Source: Saccharomonospora azurea NA-128
Lineage (GTDB): Bacteria > Actinomycetota > Actinomycetes > Mycobacteriales > Pseudonocardiaceae
NCBI RefSeq assembly: GCF_000231055.2
Contig: NZ_CM001466.1
Coordinates: 1,589,854 to 1,653,853, forward strand
DNA length: 64,000 bases
Reading direction: 5' to 3'
Position 1 is the stretch's first letter. Every line of letters begins with the position of its first letter. Made by a program: the position numbers and the translations under genes. Positions 36,168 through 49,670 of the stretch are shown here, piece after piece. Under the pieces are notes generated by a model. The model saw only the letters and a program-made list of their open reading frames with translations. It was not told where the DNA came from and did no database searches.

Positions 36168-36407
36168 TTACCGGTACTTGATCCAGCGGCAGCCGATCAT
36201 CCAGGTGTGCGTGCCCAATGCCCGCCGACGGCGTTCAAGGCGTTCACTGAAGCCGATTCCCTTACTCGCGATGCGCCACACCGATCCGCTTGCCGCTTGA
36301 CCATAGCCGCAGGCAAGCAATGTCGCACGCCTTGCTCTCGCGCAGAACCCGAGCCTGAAACAGCAGTCGTTATCAGGATCGTGTCTCGCTTGACACCCAA
36401 CTGTCAT
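36168..36407 (-). pseudogene. Decayed DDE transposase C-terminus (IS5-like)
   Basis: The last 35 codons of this frame read SERLERRRRALGTHTWMIG then CRWIKYR and a stop, close to the C-terminal RxxxVxRTHAWLxGCRRLxxRYE motif of IS5-type transposases. The frame upstream has no transposase character, and the normal last 20-30 residues are missing. This is a fragment, not a gene. It has the same orientation as the other fragment at 36587-36891 but appears to come from a different element. Confidence 0.45.
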
Positions 36408-36586
36408 CGGCTTCCAGGCTCGCTGTCGTGGGCGTTGACAGCCGAGACGCCGACAAAGAGGGTAACCCGTTCACGTCCGACAATACGCGCATCTTCGAGC
36501 CCGGTTCGCTCCGGTTCACGGGACTCGGACCTACGTATTCGCTCTTTGGCGCGTACGCCGGCAACTGAGCACGATTTAGAACAGGT

Positions 36587-36891
36587 CTAGCAAACCGGTG
36601 CCGTCCAGGCGGTGCCAAACTTCTTATACAGCCAGCTCCTCACCCACTTCACGACCCGATCAGGAATCTGCGGTGAGCGGCGGACCGAACAGCGACGCCA
36701 CCGCCTCAGCGTGAGATTGGTCCACCAGTACGCCGCAACCAACAAAACCCGGTCTTCCAGCGGCAGGCTCCAAGGCCTGCCCTTACGCACCGGGTTCACA
36801 CCCTCAGCCGCAGAGTGGTGATCAGCTTGCCGAACTGGCGCGGACTCAACCCCGCGAACGGGGTTATCCAAGACGGCTCCGACGCCGTCAT
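36587..36891 (-). pseudogene. Frameshifted transposase N-terminus (HTH_Tnp_4-type)
   Basis: From an ATG at 36891 the frame reads TASEPSWITPFAGLSPRQF then GKLITTLRLRV and stops at 36796. The continuing sequence is in the next frame: EGVNPVRKGRPWSLPLEDRV then LLVAAYWWTNLTLR, a typical transposase helix-turn-helix, after which a second shift gives non-matching residues (a further frame reads AVASLFGPPL). At least two frameshifts and loss of the catalytic domain show it is dead. It is good evidence that an insertion sequence once entered here. Confidence 0.8.
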
Positions 36892-37162
36892 CACACCAGC
36901 CACCCCAAGGTCATCCCACCCACCAGCGGTTACGGGACACCCCTTAAGGACAAGCTCCAAACACTTTCCATGAATCACCGCACGTTAGCACTACAGGCAT
37001 GATCGCAATAAAAATGTTACCCACCGGGCCTCTACAGCTATCGAAGCGAGTAGCCCAAAAGGACTAAAAGGGTACGTCAAATGGTCACTATTTGACAACC
37101 GTAAGATTGTGTGATCTTCTGCCCAGTGATCATTCCGACATCTCCAACACGGGATTTCATAA

Positions 37163-37702
37163 ATGAAAAGCAAAAAACCAACTCCTGCCCTTGTGGCACT
37201 GACGGCAGCTTTTCTGGTATCCATATCAGGATACGCATCCGCCACTGAATCAATAGAAGACCCAGTCGAATACTGCGCCATTCTTGTCGGGAAAACACCC
37301 AACGGAGCGATTACATCACCCGTTCTTGCTCGGGCTTGCTCTCAGGAGTCGCCTCGGCAGGCATTGGAGGAGATGGAAGCGAAAGCCGAACGGACACTTC
37401 CCGCGCAGGTGTACAAATCCCTCGACCGAGTTCGACTCATGACATGGTTTGAGGATGCCAACTACGGCGGGAACACGACGGAGATCTATGGAGACGATGG
37501 ACCGTGCGACACCGGGGGCTACCGGGTAGAGCCGGATTGGTTCTGGAAGGTCAACCTCACCTCGGTCACCGGAACAGACGCCTGTGATGTTGGTCGTTTT
37601 TACACCCAGCAACTTGATCACTCGGAGACCCGTCGACTTCCCACCCATCTCTACCCCCCACTTAACGACAATGTCGGCCTGGTCAGGGTGTGGAACGGAT
37701 AA
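37163..37702 (+). CDS. Secreted crystallin-like protein, copy A of a tandem pair
   Basis: 179 aa. A Sec signal peptide (MKSKKPTPALVALTAAFLV, cleavage likely after YASA, near residue 27) precedes a mature protein with two parts. The first carries CAILVGKTPNGAITSPVLAR and ACSQESPRQALEEMEA. The second has TWFEDANYGGNTTEIYGDDG, then PCDTGGYRV, LTSVTGTDACDVGRF and LNDNVGLVRVWNG, a pattern like beta/gamma-crystallin domains and the I36-type inhibitor family. Four cysteines suggest disulfides. The ribosome binding site is weak. Base composition is well below that of the flanking genes. The role is unknown; inhibitor or surface toxin-like roles are guesses. Confidence 0.7.
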   Translation: MKSKKPTPALVALTAAFLVSISGYASATESIEDPVEYCAILVGKTPNGAITSPVLARACSQESPRQALEEMEAKAERTLPAQVYKSLDRVRLMTWFEDANYGGNTTEIYGDDGPCDTGGYRVEPDWFWKVNLTSVTGTDACDVGRFYTQQLDHSETRRLPTHLYPPLNDNVGLVRVWNG

Positions 37703-37758
37703 CTCGATCCCACGCAGGGAAGTACATCAACGAACAAAACAAACAGGAGGGCGACATA

Positions 37759-38322
37759 TTGAGACAGTCAAGAAAAATCCTATGGTCAGCCGCCATGGTT
37801 GGCGCTCTCGCCCTTGCCGGAGTTAGCACTGCCGCATCAGCGACCACTACATCGATGACAGAACACAGCGGAACTCATTGCGCGATACTGGTCGGTAAAG
37901 CACCTGAACAAACCGATGTAGCATCACCGATTATCGCGAGGGAATGTTCTAGCCGTTCGCCAGAGGACGCGCGCAAGAAGATGCTCCACACGCGAGAAAC
38001 GGAGTTGGACAGCAATGCGGAAACAGCTCCCGCATTGCTGATGACCTGGTATGAGGATGCCAACTATGGCGGTGACTCGGCGAGTATCTACGGTGACTAC
38101 GGTCCTTGCGATAGTGCCGGTTACCGACTCCAGCTCTACGCCTACCAGTGGAGCGACGATCTCAGTTCGGCCAGCGGGACATGGGCATGCGACCGTGCTC
38201 GATTCCATTCCTCGATCGACGGCAGTGCTCGCGCCTTCAACCTTCCAGTCCCTTACCTTGGCGACCACCTGAATGACGCGGTTAGCTTCATCGAAGTGTG
38301 GAACGACCCGGGAATTGCGTGA
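37759..38322 (+). CDS. Secreted crystallin-like protein, copy B of a tandem pair
   Basis: 187 aa from a TTG at 37759, chosen because AGGAGGG lies 8 nt upstream and because it yields a clean signal peptide (RQSRKILWSAAMVGALALAG, cleavage near ASA). A longer in-frame ATG at 37690 would put 23 polar residues ahead of the signal. The mature protein parallels copy A: CAILVGKAPEQTDVASPIIA, ECSSRSPEDARKKM, TWYEDANYGGDSASIYGDYG, then PCDSAGYRL, LSSASGTWACDRARF and LNDAVSFIEVWND. The pair is separated by 56 nt and followed by a strong hairpin, so they form one operon. Function unknown. Confidence 0.7.
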   Translation: MRQSRKILWSAAMVGALALAGVSTAASATTTSMTEHSGTHCAILVGKAPEQTDVASPIIARECSSRSPEDARKKMLHTRETELDSNAETAPALLMTWYEDANYGGDSASIYGDYGPCDSAGYRLQLYAYQWSDDLSSASGTWACDRARFHSSIDGSARAFNLPVPYLGDHLNDAVSFIEVWNDPGIA

Positions 38323-38354
38323 CGGTCTTCCCGCCGGCTCACACGGCTACAACG

Positions 38355-38392
38355 TCCGGGGTGGATACTGCGGCCCAGATATCCACCCCGGA
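38355..38392 (+). terminator. Perfect 13-bp hairpin ending the secreted pair operon
   Basis: TCCGGGGTGGATA (38355-38367) pairs perfectly with TATCCACCCCGGA (38380-38392) around a 12-nt loop, 32 bp after the stop of copy B. A short T-containing run (CAGATTTCC) follows. The site and strength fit a rho-independent terminator. Confidence 0.75.
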
Positions 38393-38645
38393 CAGATTTC
38401 CCGAGTCGCAGCTGCGGCGCTTCGACTGCGGTCGAGATCAACTGTCATAGTAGGAGTCGGTTCAACGAGGAACTGTCTGGAGACGATGCTGTTCTCTTGA
38501 TGGTCTACCCGTCATTAACATGACCATGACTGTTATCGGCCTTCTCGCCTAGCGTGCAAAGGCCAGCCACACCGCACAGAACATTCGCGATGATGTTCAG
38601 AGCAGTCGATTTGGTTTGAAGGAGATAGCCGACCGTGTGAGACCG

Positions 38646-38651
38646 TAGGCT
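38646..38651 (+). promoter_or_regulatory. Possible leaderless -10 element before a small ORF
   Basis: TAGGCT (form TANNNT) ends 7 nt before an ATG at 38659, the spacing seen at leaderless actinobacterial starts. No Shine-Dalgarno precedes that ATG, which supports this reading if the ORF is real. Confidence 0.35.
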
Positions 38652-38658
38652 CGCCGCC

Positions 38659-38820
38659 ATGGACTTTAAGACCAGGGCTGCTGAGCGGCTTCTCGAACAC
38701 ACTTTCGGCATCGACGATATGGCCCCGAGCAGCTCGAAATTTCGCCGGCAATCCCTTCGGCATCGGCGAGGAAACTTCTTGGGAGTCCTCTCCGGCCGAC
38801 TTGGCATGGTCACGAGATAA
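38659..38820 (+). CDS. Possible 53-aa basic peptide, leaderless
   Basis: ATG at 38659 to TAA at 38820. The first half is mixed-charge and helical (MDFKTRAAERLLEHTFGIDD); the second half is strongly basic (SKFRRQSLRHRRGNFLGVLS then GRLGMVTR). It matches no family I know. Support comes only from the well-placed TAGGCT element and open frame; codon bias is weak because the region is not GC-rich. It could be a small secreted or antimicrobial-like peptide, or chance. Confidence 0.3.
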   Translation: MDFKTRAAERLLEHTFGIDDMAPSSSKFRRQSLRHRRGNFLGVLSGRLGMVTR

Positions 38821-39125
38821 AGACTCAGCACGCTAGGCGCGCAGCACTCGCTGATGAAGAGGGCGCCATAGGGTTTTGGCGTCTTCTTCAGGCTGGACAG
38901 CGACCGGCAACGATGACGACCTCAAACAGCCCTCTCTGTTTGAGCAGTTACGGCAGTCGATGGTGCTCGGTGACAGGGACAACTCCGTCAGAAACCGGGT
39001 CGGCCCTCACAACACCTTCTCGGTCAGCCCGAACAGCGTGTCCACCCGCTGGGACAAAGACGTATAGGCCCGCTGACGGAAACATGTAAGAGCCCTGGCC
39101 GCGCTGGCAAGTCCGGTTCGCACAC
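38821..39125. other. Gap without a supported gene at the right side of the island
   Basis: About 300 bp with mixed base composition. A 63-codon frame on the plus strand (38876-39067) has no domain, ribosome binding site or codon bias and is judged to be chance. The 266 bp between the terminator at 38355-38392 and the small ORF at 38659 are likewise empty apart from a minus-strand frame without coding character. Confidence 0.5.
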
Positions 39126-39205
39126 TGATCAGCTGAATCCCTTGGTGAGACCACTTTTCTGTGGCAAGAGAAGTGGCCACCAAGGGCTTCGGCCGTGATC
39201 AGCTG
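39126..39205. repeat. Large inverted repeat bracketed by direct repeats at the aroG end of the island
   Basis: Outer arms CCCTTGGTG (39139-39147) and CACCAAGGG (39178-39186) and inner arms CCACTT (39151-39156) and AAGTGG (39171-39176) form an extended hairpin. The 10-mer TGATCAGCTG occurs on both sides (39126-39135 and 39196-39205) in the same direction. It lies 52-112 bp downstream of the aroG stop, so it may be the aroG terminator; the flanking direct repeats could also mark a small inserted element. Confidence 0.55.
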
Positions 39206-39237
39206 GGTCGCCGCCACCCAGACGTCGGAACTCAGGC

Positions 39238-40695
<1,458 letters not shown>

Positions 40696-40749
40696 TCACA
40701 CGGTGCGTACCCGACATCTCACGGACCGTGCCGACGGTCGCGGGCGGGA

Positions 40750-41745
40750 TCAGGCCGTCTGCGCAGCGTCGTAGAGCGCCTCCGCCTCGGAGCCGAAGTA
40801 CGGGCCGAACATGTATCCCGGCAGGAAGACGTACCCGAAGCTGTTGACCGAGGCCTGCGTGCCCGTGCCGGTCGACTCGTCGAAGTCCAGGAACCACGGT
40901 CCGCCACTCGACCCGCCCGTCATGTCGCAGTTCATGCCGTGGTCGTCGGTGAGCAGGAAATCGGTGATGGTGCTGCCGCTGCAGTGGATCAGCGTGCTGC
41001 CGTCGTACGGGTCCGCCGCAGGGTAGCCGAACGTGTACATGTCGAGGTTGCGCCCCTGGTTGAACGCGATGCCCTGCGCGCCCACCACGTCGGTGAGAGA
41101 CTGGCCGTCGACCTGGCTCACCACAGCGGCACCGACGTCGTAGTTCATGTCCTCGCTCTGCTCCCACTGCGGGGTCGTGAGCGTCAGGCGAGCGGGCCAC
41201 TCCCCGTACGGTGCCTGGCCGTCGTCGTAGCCAGGCACGAAGATCCAGTCGGTGTGCCAGCTTCCCTGGTACTTCACGCAGTGGCCGGCCGTGATGACCA
41301 CACTCTTGTTGCCGCTGGTCACCGCGTTGCCGCTACAGGAGGACGCGTTGCCGTCGAAGTTGAAGAACACACGGCCCGCGGTCTCGACGACCTCACCGCC
41401 ACCGTCCCACGGCGCCCCGGTGGTGGGGAACGCGCGCGGGCCGACGCCGGGCACGGTGCGTTCCACGCCTCGCGCGACCTCCGATCGCCCCTCCGCCACG
41501 GACGACGCGGCGGCCCCCACGTCGGCCACATCGGCGAGCAGGAGGTCCATCGGAACGGCCTCCCGCATCCGTTCGGGCGTCCAATAGGCGGTGACCTCGT
41601 CGGCCGCCGTGGCGATCTGATTGATCGCGACGTCGTCGGCGGACGAACTCGCCTGCCGGACCTCCGCGATCGCGGGAGTGGACAGCGCCGTCGCCACCAG
41701 ACCGGCCGCGAGCAGTGTGACCGTCCGCGATATCCCTCGCTTCAT
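40750..41745 (-). CDS. Secreted trypsin-like serine protease
   Basis: 331 aa. The signal peptide (KRGISRTVTLLAAGLVATAL, cleavage near AIA) is followed by a propeptide-like region up to about residue 105, then a chymotrypsin-fold domain. The triad is His in VVITAGHCVKYQ, Asp in MNYDVGAAVV and Ser in MTGGSSGGPWFLD. Cysteine pairs flank the His (SSCSGNAV and AGHC) and Ser (HCSGST and NCDMTG). It resembles glutamyl endopeptidase/V8-like secreted proteases of actinobacteria. The ATG at 41745 has GGAGG about 8 nt upstream; an in-frame extension to 41778 is less likely. Confidence 0.9.
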   Translation of the reverse strand: MKRGISRTVTLLAAGLVATALSTPAIAEVRQASSSADDVAINQIATAADEVTAYWTPERMREAVPMDLLLADVADVGAAASSVAEGRSEVARGVERTVPGVGPRAFPTTGAPWDGGGEVVETAGRVFFNFDGNASSCSGNAVTSGNKSVVITAGHCVKYQGSWHTDWIFVPGYDDGQAPYGEWPARLTLTTPQWEQSEDMNYDVGAAVVSQVDGQSLTDVVGAQGIAFNQGRNLDMYTFGYPAADPYDGSTLIHCSGSTITDFLLTDDHGMNCDMTGGSSGGPWFLDFDESTGTGTQASVNSFGYVFLPGYMFGPYFGSEAEALYDAAQTA

Positions 41746-41898
41746 CACGATGCCTCCACGCTGTTGGTAAGTCGCCAACCGAAGGTGGAAACCATCCGAG
41801 ATGTCACGTGATCGCGGTACCGCCGAGCGAGGGACGAGCAGCGGAAACGCACCGAAATGCCGCTCGCCCGTCCTGCGAGTGGAGTAACGGAGAACCCG

Positions 41899-43404
41899 TC
41901 AGACGGCCAGGGGCAACGCGGTGGGATGCACGGGCGCCGGCAGGTCGGAGTCGCCCATCAGATACTCGTCGACCGCCTTGGCCGCCGAGCGGCCTTCGGC
42001 GACGGCCCACACCACCAGGGACGCGCCGCGGTGGGCATCGCCGCACACGAACACCCCGTCCGCCTGCGTCTGCCAGTCCGCGCCGCAGGACACGGTGCCC
42101 CGTTTCGTCAGCGACAGTCCGAGGTCGTCGAGCAACGGCATGGGCTCCACGCCCTCGAAACCGATCGCGAGCAACACGAGGTCGGCCGGGAGGCGCTCGA
42201 CGTGCTCGCCGGTCGGCACGACCTCACGCCGCCCCGTCTCCGGGTCCCGGCGGACCTCGACCTCGCGCAGTTCGATCTCCCGCACCCGACCGTCGTCGTC
42301 GCCGACGAACCGCTGCACGGCCACGGCGAAACGGCGTTCCCCCGCCTCCTCGTGCACGGGATAGGTCCGTAACACGTAGGGCCACGTCGGCCACGGCGAA
42401 CGCTCGTCGTCCCGGGTGGACGGCGGTCGCGGGTACCGGTCCAGCTGGGTCACCGACACCGCACCCTGCCGGATCGCCGTGCCGTAGCAGTCGGCTCCCG
42501 TGTCGCCACCGCCGATGACGACGACGTGCTTGCCCTCGGCGTGCACCTCGGCCGGCCCGTCGCCCTCGCACTCCCGATTGGCGGCCACCAGGTGCTCCAT
42601 CGCGAGGTGGATGCCGCTGAGCTCCCGGCCCGGCGTGACGGAGTCGTCCCGACCCCGCAACGCGCCGACGGCCAACACCACCGCGTCGAACCGCTCCCGC
42701 AACTCCTCCACGGTGACGTCGACCCCGGCCTCGCAGCTCGTCACGAACGTCGTGCCCTCCTCACGCAGTTGCGCGAGCCGGCGGTCGAGAACCTGCTTCT
42801 CCATCTTGAACTCCGGGATGCCGTACCGGAGGAGCCCGCCGAGCCGGTCGTCTCGCTCGAAGACCGTCACGTCGTGACCGGCGCGCGTGAGCTGCTGCGC
42901 CGCCGCCAGACCCGCGGGGCCCGAACCCACCACCGCGACCGATCGGCCCGTGGCCGACGCGGCCTGCTGCGGGGCGACGAAGCCCGCCTCCCACGCGTGC
43001 GCGGCGATCGCCTCCTCGACCCGCTTGATGGCCACGGCGCCCCCGGAGTCCGGTGAGATCGCCAGCACGCACGCCGCCTCACACGGCGCCGGGCACAGCT
43101 TCCCGGTGAACTCGGGGAAGTTGTTCGTGGCGTGCAACCGCTCGGCCGCACCGAACCAGTCGCTCCGCCGCACCAGGTCGTTCCACTCGGGGATCAGGTT
43201 GCCCAGCGGGCACCCGGCACTGCCCGAGTGACAGAACGGGATGCCGCAATCCATGCACCGCGCCGCCTGGGTGGCCACCGCACGGTCCCGTTCCCCGGGA
43301 TCGACGTCGGCATAGACCTCACGCCAGTCCCGCGTCCGCTCACCACGCGGACGCTTCGGTCGATCGGCACGCTCGTACCGCAGGAAACCCTTGGGGTCAG
43401 CCAC
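41899..43404 (-). CDS. gltD: Glutamate synthase small subunit
   Basis: 501 aa. N-terminal cysteine clusters for two [4Fe-4S] centres are present (ARCMDCGIPFCHSGSAGCPL and KLCPAPCEAACVL). The FAD site is VAVVGSGPAGLAAAQQLTRA and the NADPH site VVVIGGGDTGADCYG; the C-terminus has the usual GVFVCGDAHRGASLVVWAV. The subunit feeds electrons from NADPH to GltB. The GTG at 43404 follows GGAGG (6 nt). The stop of an 85-codon repeat frame overlaps this start by 8 nt (GTGGCTGA), the same junction found at the gltB end; see the repeat entry. Confidence 0.94.
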   Translation of the reverse strand: MADPKGFLRYERADRPKRPRGERTRDWREVYADVDPGERDRAVATQAARCMDCGIPFCHSGSAGCPLGNLIPEWNDLVRRSDWFGAAERLHATNNFPEFTGKLCPAPCEAACVLAISPDSGGAVAIKRVEEAIAAHAWEAGFVAPQQAASATGRSVAVVGSGPAGLAAAQQLTRAGHDVTVFERDDRLGGLLRYGIPEFKMEKQVLDRRLAQLREEGTTFVTSCEAGVDVTVEELRERFDAVVLAVGALRGRDDSVTPGRELSGIHLAMEHLVAANRECEGDGPAEVHAEGKHVVVIGGGDTGADCYGTAIRQGAVSVTQLDRYPRPPSTRDDERSPWPTWPYVLRTYPVHEEAGERRFAVAVQRFVGDDDGRVREIELREVEVRRDPETGRREVVPTGEHVERLPADLVLLAIGFEGVEPMPLLDDLGLSLTKRGTVSCGADWQTQADGVFVCGDAHRGASLVVWAVAEGRSAAKAVDEYLMGDSDLPAPVHPTALPLAV

Positions 43405-43646
43405 GCGACGCCTCCGTATCCCGCGGGACACCCCGCACCCGGTCGGCGCCCATGGCTGCCAAGGAATTCTCAGCCACGCGACGCCTCTCCGTCCTGCGGG
43501 ACACCCTCCCCATCCGCGGCCCACGCCGCGAAGGGGGCCCAACCCGGTCGGCGCCCATGGCTGCCAAGGAATTCTCAGCCACGCGACGCCTCTCCGTCCT
43601 GCGGGACACCCGCACCCGGTCGGCGCCCATGGCTGCCAAGGAATTC

Positions 43647-43654
<8 letters not shown>
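43397..43654 (-). CDS. Repeat-encoded 85-codon frame between gltB and gltD
   Basis: GTG at 43654 overlaps the gltB stop by 8 nt (GTGGCTGA), and the TGA at 43397-43399 overlaps the gltD start by the same 8 nt. The predicted peptide repeats [14 protein letters not shown] three times, joined by [14 protein letters not shown] linkers, and ends [10 protein letters not shown]. Each repeat start has a GGAGAGG-like ribosome binding site. If translated it would couple gltD to gltB; it may have no function as a protein. Whether it is made is unknown. Confidence 0.35.

Positions 43655-43664
<10 letters not shown>
43397..43664 (-). repeat. Tandem repeat at the gltB-gltD junction, three full copies plus a partial
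   Basis: Full copies lie at 43437-43505, 43542-43610 and (shortened) 43614-43664; a partial copy covers 43398-43433 at the start of gltD. The shared core on the plus strand includes CGGTCGGCGCCCATGGCTGC and AAGGAATTCTCAGCCACGCG. On the coding strand each copy contains GAGGCGTCGC followed by GTGGCTGA, that is, a ribosome binding site plus a start-stop junction identical to that of gltD. Copy starts are 105 and 72 bp apart. The last copy includes the end of gltB, so the array grew out of the gene junction itself. Confidence 0.9.
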
Positions 43665-48233
<4,569 letters not shown>

Positions 48234-48509
48234 AAAGGGACCTCCTGCGTCGTCGTGCTCGTGCCTGCACGGGACGACCATGGCCCGCCGATGAGCGCGA
48301 CTTTAACACCTGAAAAACGTACTGGACACGGTTCGACCAGCGATTTCGTCGCCCATGACGTAACGATCCGGCAGCGTGTCACCTCACCGTGAACTGCTGT
48401 GTACGGAGATGGGTACTGCTGCCCCGGGCAGCACCGGGACCGGGCGTGCGCAGCCGAGTGAGTCCGTGTTCGAGCTGCTCACCCGAGTCTACGCGCGGGT
48501 TTCGCCTGG
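48234..48509. other. Divergent promoter region between gltB and the cobalamin-riboswitch operon
   Basis: A 276-bp stretch with no gene, AT-richer than its flanks near 48300-48350. It must hold the gltB promoter reading left and the btu promoter reading right. No clear operator (for example a GlnR box) could be identified by eye. Confidence 0.4.
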
Positions 48510-48515
48510 TAGTGT
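48510..48515 (+). promoter_or_regulatory. -10 element of the btuFCD transcript
   Basis: TAGTGT fits TANNNT and lies just upstream of the conserved riboswitch core, so transcription should start near 48522. A clear -35 is not seen. Confidence 0.4.
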
Positions 48516-48640
48516 CACGGCGACGTGATCGGCAGCGAAGTCCGGTGGGAATCCGGCGCTGTGCCGCAACTGTGATGGTTCGCGGGTCGACCCCGAGTCG
48601 CCCCGACGAGCCGAGCCAGGTCGCCTGCCGTTCACGTGAC
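48516..48640 (+). ncRNA. Cobalamin riboswitch
   Basis: The conserved core is unmistakable: AGTCCGGTGGGAATCCGGCG, then CTGTGCCGCAACTGTGA, and the B12 box GCCAGGTCGCCTGCC at 48615-48629. It stands ahead of a cobalamin/Fe-siderophore-type ABC importer operon, which fits repression by adenosylcobalamin. The outer limits are estimated from the likely start near 48522 and the end of the B12-box helix. Confidence 0.93.
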
Positions 48641-48677
48641 GCCACCACCGCCTCCGGCGCAGAGGTGCGGCGTCCGT

Positions 48678-48725
48678 GACCTCGGGTCTCGGCGCGGCCC
48701 ACGCGCCGGCCGAGAAGTCGAGGTC
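48678..48725 (+). promoter_or_regulatory. Ribosome-binding-site hairpin (riboswitch expression platform)
   Basis: GACCTC (48678-48683) pairs with GAGGTC (48720-48725), and CTCGGC (48688-48693) pairs with GCCGAG (48709-48714) inside it. GAGGTC contains the Shine-Dalgarno of btuF, whose ATG is at 48730. The hairpin would hide the ribosome binding site, which fits translational control by the upstream riboswitch. Confidence 0.65.
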
Positions 48726-48729
48726 CACG

Positions 48730-49668
48730 ATGCCTGTCAGACGGTTGCTCCTCCTCCCCCTGCTGCTGGTTCTGTCTCTCACCGCGTGCGCCGAACGCCA
48801 CGAGGACACGTCGGGGAACTCCTCGACGAGTGACGGCGCGTTCCCCGTCGAACTGACGCCCGAGGGCGCTCCCGCCGTCACGCTGGACGAGCGGCCCGAA
48901 CGCATCGTCTCGCTGTCCCCGTCGACCACCGAGGTGCTGTACGCCGTCGGCGCGGGCGACCAGGTCGTCGCCGTCGACGAGATGTCCACGATCCCCGACG
49001 ACGCCCCACGCACGGAGCTGTCCGGGCTGAACCCCGACCCGCAGGCGATCGCGAGCCACGACCCCGACCTCGTCATCGTGGAGTCCGACACCGACGGCAA
49101 GCTCGCCGACGCGCTCGGCAAGACCGGCACGCCCACCCTGGTGCTCACCGCACCGGCCACGCTCGACGCGATGTACGACCAGTTCGAACTCGTGGGCAAG
49201 GCCACGGGACATGCTCAGGAGGGCGCGGACCTCGCGCGGCAGACGGAGGAGGAGATCACGAAGCTGGTCGCCGACGTCGGCGAGGCGGGCAAGGGCCTGA
49301 CCTACTACCACGAGCTCGACCCCAGCTACTACAGCGTGACCTCGGAGACGTTCATCGGCCAGGTGTACGGGCTGTTCGGCCTGGAGAACATCGCCGACCA
49401 GGGCGACCCCTCGGCCCACGGCGGATACCCGCAGCTGTCGGCGGAGACCATCCTCGCGGAGGACCCCGACCTCGTGTTCCTCGCCGACACGCAGTGCTGC
49501 GGGGAGGACACCGCGACGGTGACGAAGCGGCCCGGCTGGGACACGCTCACCGCGGTGAAGGAGGACCAGGTGATCGAGCTGGAGGACGACGCCGCGTCGC
49601 GGTGGACGCCGAGGCTCGTCGACTTCGTCCGCGCCGTCGCCGACGCTGTGACGAGCGCGGCCGCCTGA
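48730..49668 (+). CDS. btuF: Cobalamin ABC transporter substrate-binding lipoprotein
   Basis: 312 aa. The lipoprotein signal is clear: PVRRLLLLPLLLVLSL followed by the lipobox LTAC. The mature protein is a periplasmic-binding-protein type III fold: RIVSLSPSTTEVLYAVGAGD, DPDLVIVESD, and the two lobes joined by one long helix (around TLDAMYDQFELVGKATGHAQ). Its control by a cobalamin riboswitch points to B12 or a precursor as ligand. The ATG at 48730 has GAGG 7 nt upstream, buried in the hairpin described. First gene of btuFCD. Confidence 0.88.
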   Translation: MPVRRLLLLPLLLVLSLTACAERHEDTSGNSSTSDGAFPVELTPEGAPAVTLDERPERIVSLSPSTTEVLYAVGAGDQVVAVDEMSTIPDDAPRTELSGLNPDPQAIASHDPDLVIVESDTDGKLADALGKTGTPTLVLTAPATLDAMYDQFELVGKATGHAQEGADLARQTEEEITKLVADVGEAGKGLTYYHELDPSYYSVTSETFIGQVYGLFGLENIADQGDPSAHGGYPQLSAETILAEDPDLVFLADTQCCGEDTATVTKRPGWDTLTAVKEDQVIELEDDAASRWTPRLVDFVRAVADAVTSAAA

Positions 49669-49670
49669 TC

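Noticed and set aside
38505..38831. 108-codon minus-strand frame in the island
   Set aside because: No codon bias, domain or ribosome binding site; it overlaps the better supported small plus-strand ORF.
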